Source: Diploptera punctata
Lineage: Eukaryota > Arthropoda > Insecta > Blattodea > Blaberidae
Direction: 5' to 3'
Length of the DNA stretch: 64,000 nucleotides
Assembly (NCBI GenBank): GCA_030220185.1
Contig: JASPKZ010004199.1
Location: 1,532,501-1,596,500 of the forward strand
The position numbers were made by a program, and so were the translations under genes. Numbering within the stretch: position 1 is the first letter of the stretch; the number at the start of each line of letters is the position of its first letter. The notes beneath the pieces were generated by a model that did not search any database, was not told the DNA's origin, and saw only the letters and a list, made by a program, of their open reading frames with translations. This document shows, one piece after another, positions 57,638 through 64,000 of the stretch.

Positions 57638-58154
57638 GACTAGAGGTTCAATCAAGTATAATTTTATTTACTGGTGCAGAATTTATCTCATTCGGTTTCA
57701 ACTCAGGAGATAAACTTTCCAATCGTGAAAAAAATATATAAGACAAAATTAATATTTCTGTGAAAATGATCTTTATACGAAATTAAATATAAGGCTCATT
57801 TCTAAGTGCAACCAAATGTTGATCAGGGTTACTTCAACTAATTATTATTATGTTCAGATGGTTCTAATTTAAAGAATAGTAACGAAGACAATATGAATTG
57901 AGTTGGATGCAGAATAAATAAATAAATAAATAAATATATATACACATATATATTGTTCTGAAGCAAAATGTGTAAAAATTATTCTTTTTTACAGTGAAGT
58001 TGTTAATACGGCCGAAGTGGCTGTTAGTTCCACAGAAATCTATATGTCTTCTTATTCTTCTTAAACATAATTTGTAGGATTTTCATCCTGTTTATTTCCA
58101 AAATCACTCCTCGGGGGAAGACGTATTGGATGTGCATGCACTGTCTATCCATCT
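57638..58154. other. no gene; LINE-like flank
   Basis: A short (AAAT)n and (TA)n patch at 57919-57950. The minus strand before the inverted repeat reads KRWIDSACTSN after GRRTKGRLA, like a LINE C-terminus, so 58000-58216 may be a worn LINE 3' end. Confidence 0.4.
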
Positions 58155-58461
58155 CTTGGCTAGTCTTCCTTTTGTTCTTCTCCCATATTAATAATACATT
58201 TTTTGATCATCCAATTAAATATAAATACACCTTCCATAATAGTATACATATATAAAGTAAATGTTATTCTATCGGTGGTAAGAAAACAGGCACGTGAAAC
58301 CCCTATAAAAATTAATAAATTGCATTGGCGTTCCTTTTGGAAGAGGACTCCTGCTTTTGATGGTATTACTCCATGATATTGGAGAATGAGTTTTGCAGTA
58401 ATTGGATGATCAAAAAATGTATTATTAATACGGGAGAAGAACAAAAGGAAGACCAGCCAAG
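58155..58461. repeat. 62-bp inverted repeat
   Basis: 58155-58216 (CTTGGCTAGTCTTCCTTTTG...) is inverted at 58400-58461 with two mismatches, spacer 183 bp. The arm encodes GRRTKGRPAK in one frame, a LINE C-terminal motif. The arms may therefore be two opposed LINE fragments or a foldback that captured one. Confidence 0.85.
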
Positions 58462-58917
58462 ATACCGTTTTTTTCACCACTCTTTAACAATTTCCCTTTG
58501 TGCTTCTAACATAAACTTCCCGACAGCCGCCATAGTTACAACTGACATTCGACTTTCTCTCAAGAAGCGTTCAGTTTGAAACAAATGCGAATTTTTAGTT
58601 AGTCTCCGACCTTAGAAGAAATATCTAGGTATATATTGTATTCTGATCAACTATAGTTAACATACTTAGATTTAAATATGTAATTATATTAATCGAGTAC
58701 ATGATCTATTTCTTCGCTTCCGCTGAACTGTGCTTTGGTCATGAACGAATCGCAGTAGCTGCAGCAGTCATGTGGTTCGTGGATTACCCGCCGATTTATT
58801 TTCCTGAAGTGTCTTCTTTCTTAAGCTGGACAGAAAATAGCCGTATTTCTTAGAGAATCAGTCACTGCAAAATAATGCTCTGGCCTATTCAAAATGTTAA
58901 AAAGGAGGAGCTTGATT
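58462..58917. other. no recognised feature
   Basis: Unassigned spacer. Confidence 0.5.
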
Positions 58918-59040
58918 TTAAAGTGATACAATTAAATTGATAAAATCCAGGTGAAAAATGACTGTGATTGGTTGTAAAACAAAATTCATTGAAATGTGAT
59001 TGTCATTGACTCCCATTTGTGGCATGAGTTAAATAGTTGA
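58918..59040 (+). repeat. dispersed repeat, copy 1
   Basis: AAAGTGATA...GACTGTGATTGGTTGTAAA...TTCATTGAAATGTGATTG...GGCATGAGTTAAATAGT recurs at 61896-62008 in the same orientation. No TIR or tail identifies its class. Confidence 0.85.
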
Positions 59041-59689
59041 TTTGAAATATTAGTAGTGAACAAAAATGCTCAGAACATGGCATTTGAAAGCAAGAACAAT
59101 GGATAAGTATTAGGTAGAAATGGACTTCTCGCGACGATCTTCAAGGATTTCAAGGGGAGAGAAGATCAGAAGTAAGTTAATGGGTGGATTTCTAAACCGA
59201 AGTCTAAACCACGACCACAGTTTTCCGATGTTTTATTGTTTCCTCCACAACAACCATATAAACTGAAAATCTATGACTTATTTACAAAAACAAATGTCTG
59301 AGTCATGTCTGTAGTTTCATAACAATTTCTGTGAATTTTCAGTCATTTTTATAGGTGTTATGGAAACCATAAAAAATGGAAAATCGGGTCCTGGTTTAGA
59401 CTTTGGTTCAGAAATCTACCTAATGTGTCACTGAGCGGCGATGTAATGTAATATCTCCCTCTATGATGCTGATGATGTCATGAATAAATGTAAGCATGAC
59501 GTCAGACTGACGCAATGTGCTTATAGTGAAGAATGAATAGTTTACGCACTCTCTACAATATTAACAACAGTATCGAACGGCCTAGTCACTCATCATGTAG
59601 CAATGTTTCATTACGTCACAGCGATAGATGCGGCATTTAAACTTTTCCCTTCACTCGGTTGAGTTACACATCAGATGGTTTAGGCATAT
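59041..59689. other. no recognised feature
   Basis: Unassigned. Includes CATGACGTCAGACTGACGCA near 59497, which has no partner here. Confidence 0.45.
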
Positions 59690-59895
59690 ATAAGGATGTG
59701 GGAAAACAGATTACCGAAGAAGATATTTATGAATGAAATCCAACAGGAAGAAGGAAGAGAGGAATACCAATATTGACATGGACACAATGAGTAATCAGGA
59801 CAAAGAAATGAAGAGGCTTGGAGGAAGGGACGTGGAAAAATGGAAAGGAAGATGTCAAAAGCATAGTAAAACCTGAGAATAAATAGAATGAAAAA
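59690..59895 (+). pseudogene. LINE C-terminal fragment
   Basis: Broken frames: WFRHI-GCG, KTDYRRRYL, NRKKEERNTNIDMDTM and KWKGRCQKHSKT-E, matching the general end of the GRKKRGRP-type LINEs. The A-rich tail is near 59893. Confidence 0.65.
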
Positions 59896-60384
59896 AAGTA
59901 TTCGTTCTTGCATTAAACTCATTGTTTAGGTTTGCTATGAACTAATAACCAAAGCCAACTTTACATAAATAGTGGGAAAAAATATATATCTAGTCTTTTA
60001 TACATATGTCAGAGTAGTTTAAAAGCGAATCGAGAGGATAAAGGATATATTTATCACATGCCGCTTTGGTGGTATAGGGCAGTAGGCCTATAAGAAAAAT
60101 AAGAATTGTATAAGAAAAATAGTTCGAAAAAGACAAGTTCTTTGTCTTATATATTCTGTAAATAATATTGATTTTTGAAGTACTTATTAGGTATGGTGTG
60201 TTTTTAAAGTTATATTAGTTATGGTTAAGTAAAATAATATTGTTTAAACGATGATATATAGAAATCCGCAGTACGACAGCTACGATAGCGAAGGAGGTCA
60301 GCATATAGATGCTGTCACTAGCTAGCAAATAACAGTACAGACGGTCACACGAGCGTAACAAAATCCCACAACTACTTCTAGTTT
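59896..60384. other. no recognised feature
   Basis: Unassigned spacer. Confidence 0.5.
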
Positions 60385-60565
60385 TCTTAACTTACTGTAA
60401 TAGGTAGTTACTCAGTTGTCTTGACGGGACTAAGTTGTTCCCGCTCCTGACATTATATTTAAAAAATGTATTGTTGGAAATAGAACCTTGACGCCTGGGA
60501 TGCCAACCAGAGATGCTAACCGTTACACTATGGATGGGGAGGTATTTAAAAGCATAGTATTTGCT
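60385..60565 (-). mobile_element. tRNA-derived SINE head
   Basis: Minus strand: ATAGTGTAACGGTTAGCATC (A box, 60530-60511), then AAGGTTCTATTTCC (B-box-like, near 60490-60475), like a tRNA-Glu/Asp-derived SINE. No second copy in the window. Confidence 0.6.
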
Positions 60566-60959
60566 CCCCCTCTGTACCCAGGAGTTCGTCTGCTGCTCTG
60601 ATGAGCTCTGTAGCTGAATTTCCATAGCACCGAAGAAAAATACATCAACGAAAGCATCTATACGAGGGCTAAAGAGGACATTTAAGTACCTAAAACAACT
60701 AGTAAGGGACAGCCCTCGGGTCCGTCACCTCCGGCTCTTGGAACGGGAGAAGGGAGGCAGATTCCCAGAAACGGGATAGTAGCAATCCGATGAAATTCCA
60801 GCCGGGACCTATCTGGGCTCAGGTTTGTGGTAGGCCGAGTATCCGACAGGAATTCAGCTGGCTCCGCGGGTCTGGGCTGGGGGGATGGAGGTGGATTAGA
60901 TACGTAAAAGGAGGTACTGTCATTCCAATCACTAGGACGTCAAAGAGGCAAGGCTATAG
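60566..60959. other. G+C-rich block of unknown nature
   Basis: About 260 bases (60700-60960) are clearly more G+C-rich than their surroundings (CGGGTCCGTCACCTCCGGCT; GGGTCTGGGCTGGGGGGATG). It lies directly upstream of the Jockey-like LINE and may be its 5' or gag-side sequence, but no protein motif is visible. Confidence 0.35.
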
Positions 60960-61410
60960 CTCACTTTGAAAATGAACAATTTGAAGAAAAAACTACGGAA
61001 AACATCCAAAATCTCTGGAAAAACACCCTAAGAAATTCTGGCAAAGCATCTCCAAATTCCGCGGCAACAAAGTTAACACTAACCACCTCGTTAAGGTTGG
61101 TAATAATATCATTCTTAATGATATAGATAAATAGAAACATTTCGAAACTTGCTCCAAGAAATTTATCGAGTCCCCAGGAATCCAGATTTTGACAACGATT
61201 TACTCTAAGAAACTGAAAAAATTATTGCGAATCACCCTTTCCTGTATAAAACTCTACAGGAACTCCCTCCAAATTACGGATTTCTTTACAGTAGATGAAA
61301 CAAAGCTAGCTTTCAAGATATTAAAACAACAGCTCCTGGACCAGATAGCATTTCTAATGTCATCTGGAAAAAAATTACCATAAGTACTGCCACGAGTGAT
61401 TTTCAATTTA

Positions 61411-62030
61411 TCTAGAGAATTTGCAAATCAAGAGTGGCATTTGTTAGGACTATTTAACGAATAAAATTAAGCTGTTTACTCACAAATCATTATTTAAATA
61501 TAGTTATTTTAAAATATTTATATATATAATGTAAACGGCGATGTTTGAAACAAATGAGAAACGTTATGTTTCATTTGTTCATCACTGCAACCAGATCATA
61601 TTAATTGCCAAATAGAATCGCAATATTGTAAGAATGCACCCCAGTGGAGAAAAAATGAAACATCATTACAGATTATTAATTAATTTCTGATGTCCTATTA
61701 TGCAAATATGTCAATTATATTTTTCTGCAACGTTAATTCCTGGGAAATAATACGTTTAAGAAAGTGCAAACAGTGTTTTTTTGTGGTATAATCAATTGCT
61801 ACGAATGTTTTTCTATTATATCTCGCAAGCAGAATCTGGTTACATTCGTGAACTACATATACAATCTGGGAGCCATTTGATAAAATGAAAGCGATACAAT
61901 GAAAGTGATAAAATCGAGGTGAAAAAAGACTGTGATTGGTTGTAAATCAAAATTCATTGAAATGTGATTGGTCATTGACTGCCATTTGGGGCATGAGTTA
62001 AATAGTCAGAAAAAAACCCTCCTTTATGTT
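61411..62030. mobile_element. insertion within the Jockey-like LINE
   Basis: About 600 bases unrelated to LINE sequence separate the VIFNL region from ASFTLGYLHQRW. They include copy 2 of the dispersed repeat (61896-62008). Ends and target duplication are not clear. Confidence 0.6.
61896..62008 (+). repeat. dispersed repeat, copy 2
   Basis: Roughly 90% identical by eye to 58918-59040. Lies inside the insertion that splits the Jockey-like LINE. Confidence 0.85.
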
Positions 62031-63470
62031 ACTAAATTATTTTCAGCTAGCTTCACTTTAGGTTATCTCCACCAAAGATGGAAAGCAGCTCACATATCAA
62101 TGTTCCCGAAAGCCAATGAAGACCCAGGAGATGCGAATTCATATAGTTTCATTTAGCTTGACAAACACTATTTCAAATTTACTCGAACGAATAATAGTTG
62201 CAAAATTCAATCCTCTAATGCTAAACTCACTCCCCGAAAGTCAAGCAGGATTCCGTCCGGGAAACCAAATCACATATTAACTTCTAAGAGTATTAACACC
62301 CATCGAACATGACTGTTACAATAAACGTTTCGCTTCAATTATAGTCCCTATGGACATCCAAAAAGCTTTTGACACGATGTGGCATGATGGGCTTACACTT
62401 AAACTCACGAGACTCAATTTCCCGATCAATTTTCTAAGGTGGATAGCAAACTTATTGACAAATAGAAAAACTAGAATTAAAATTAATTATCATCTATCTT
62501 CGCAAATTGATACGGACGCCGGTGCACCACAAGGATCCGCAAGAAGTCCCACGCTATATAATCTTCACGTTCATGACATGACATTCCCCAACCGACTGAC
62601 CCTAACATTGGCCTTGCCCAATTCGCGGACGACACCTATTTCTGGGTGACGGCCCCGCGAATGGATATGGCCAGTAATAAAATAAACCAAACACTTAAAG
62701 CTCACATACAATGGACTAGACAATTGCGAATCACAATAAACACGGACAAGACTCGAGCCATACTGATTAAACGCAATAAACGTAAAGAAGAATGTTCCTG
62801 CGATATCCTGTGAAAATTGATAACCTATCAATCCCAAACAAAAAACAAATTCAATTAAATTGGAATAATAATTTCAGACGGACTTATCCTCACTGAACAT
62901 ATTAAAAACATCATAACACGAAAACGGCCTTTTGCCAAAACACTGCACAATTTCTCGAGGAAAAATACACAGTTCACAAATGAATACACCCACTCAACAC
63001 AGTAAAAGATCATCGCTGACTTATGCAGCACACATATTACTTAAACGTAACAGAACCAACACCAAAATACTAAACACGAACATATAGAAACTCAATCAGG
63101 GCATGTATGAATCTCAGGAAGTCATTCCCAAACCGACGCTCGATCATTTATCTAAAACAGATCATCTGACTGACCATATCATTTCCCTCAGAAAAAAAAA
63201 CCTTGACCTACGATGAGAAACCTTTCACTGAACGCACCTCCAAACACGACTGCAGCCCGATTTACAAATCTCTTATCATTAATAAATCTCCCTAGTCATA
63301 GACATAATAAGCTCCAAGAAATTAAATAAATTACAACAAATTCTCAAAAATAATTCATCCTACAATGACGCAAACACGACCGACAGAAAGTGGCCACCCT
63401 TACACAACATTAGAATTCCAACACACCCATTTAGAGAAAGTATCTGCATATTGAAGGTATAAATTACACA

Positions 63471-63937
63471 AAGCACTGCCACAATATTGTTCAAATTTCG
63501 AAATACTAGATATGCACTAATACAAACCAAAATCACTTAATCTCTATAGCTGTGTAGGGCGCGTCCTGTCTCGTCGACGGTCTTCCTCTGGCATTCAACA
63601 GTAATATCGAATTTCTAAAAAAAATAAAACAAAATAAAAAAAAAAGCTCGCATCTCAACACTCAAAGTCCAGACCTTGCATCGCGATCTACTACTGGTTA
63701 CGAGCTGCGGCTAGATTTTCACTCTCATTTTAACTCTAAAAATAAGATCAAAGAGCTCAGGAGGACATTTAAGTAGGCCTACTCATTATTGTATTAAAAT
63801 GTTTGTTTTGTTTTAGAACTTATAGTCTGATCCCATAAAACACTATTTAGTATTAATACTTCAGATTTGCTATTATTTACCTTCTCATTAATTTCACCAT
63901 CATGACTTCCATCTCCACTCATTTTCGTCCCCTAATA
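63471..63937. other. no recognised feature
   Basis: Unassigned, with A-rich tracts at 63618-63645. Confidence 0.5.
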
Positions 63938-64000
63938 AATAATAGTTTAAAAAAACTAAAACAACACGCTTTATTAGAAAACTGAACTAAAAAAACTAAA
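63938..64000. repeat. partial second copy of the 21.5-kb inverted-repeat arm
   Basis: TAATAGTTTAAAAAAACTAA, AACAACACGCTTTATTAGAA and AACTGAACT match the outer part of the arm at 21457 and 21889. It is cut by the end of the window, so the element continues beyond. Confidence 0.8.

Larger units (their letters stand above)
60960..63470 (+). pseudogene. Jockey-like LINE reverse transcriptase, decayed
   Basis: In order on the plus strand, over several frames: IAHFENEQFEE, KFWQSISKFRGNKV, FTVDETKLAFKILKQ, PGPDSISNVIWKKI, [insertion], LGYLHQRWKAAHISMFPK, LPESQAGFRPGNQI, VPMDIQKAFDTMWHDGLTLK (Asp kept), GAPQGSARSPTLYNLHVHD and FADDTYFWVTAPRMD (active-site Asp pair kept), then LRITINTDKTRAILIKRN. The C-terminal region to about 63470 is nearly unreadable. 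An old copy. Confidence 0.85.

Overview
The window is a stretch of A+T-rich eukaryotic DNA in which I find no host gene. Everything I can name is a transposable element, a fragment of one, or a simple repeat. The mix is typical of a large, repeat-rich arthropod genome: many 5'-truncated APE-type LINEs, several tRNA-derived SINE families, CR1-like LINEs ending in (ATT)n, RTE-like LINEs, Tc1/mariner DNA transposons and long (AAT)n/(AT)n tracts. My best guess is an insect, perhaps Blattodea (cockroach or termite), from general resemblance of the SINE and LINE types. This is inference only. No bacterial, phage or CRISPR features are present.

Layout. 1-7.4 kb: a possible Helitron end, a LINE C-terminus, three SINE families, a 634-bp deletion derivative of a mariner-type transposon with perfect 40-bp inverted repeats, and a nearly complete but decayed LINE on the minus strand (4345-7062). 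7.4-13.7 kb: LINE 3' ends and two foldback elements. 14.1-14.8 kb: a frameshifted relic of a conserved family of unknown function. 15-23.8 kb: microsatellites, SINEs, a long inverted repeat, a tRNA-Tyr-like sequence and a 165-170-bp tandem triplication.

23.8-31.2 kb is the best-resolved locus. A near full-length RTE-like LINE (+) was interrupted by a CR1-like LINE (-), which was itself interrupted by a SINE. A second copy of the same SINE sits in the RTE 3' end. Removing the insertions gives a normal RTE length of about 3.2-3.3 kb.

31.2-39.3 kb holds CR1 3' ends, a second mariner deletion derivative with about 95-bp arms, and two related Tc1-like transposons. The second of these has both ends (37125-38662). 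39-51.6 kb holds more SINEs (one with a 14-bp target duplication), LINE fragments, an I/R1-type RNase H relic, and a 262-bp insertion with a 14-bp target duplication that carries a hammerhead-ribozyme core (47528-47567). 51.8-64 kb holds further LINE fragments, a CR1 copy with an uninterrupted reverse-transcriptase frame (about 57052-55774), a decayed Jockey-like LINE and a second partial copy of the 21.5-kb inverted-repeat sequence at the window edge.

Functionally this is a graveyard in which autonomous families (RTE, CR1, Tc1/mariner, possibly Penelope-like) coexist with the non-autonomous families that probably use their enzymes. Coordinates of fragments without target duplications are approximate to about 10-30 bases.
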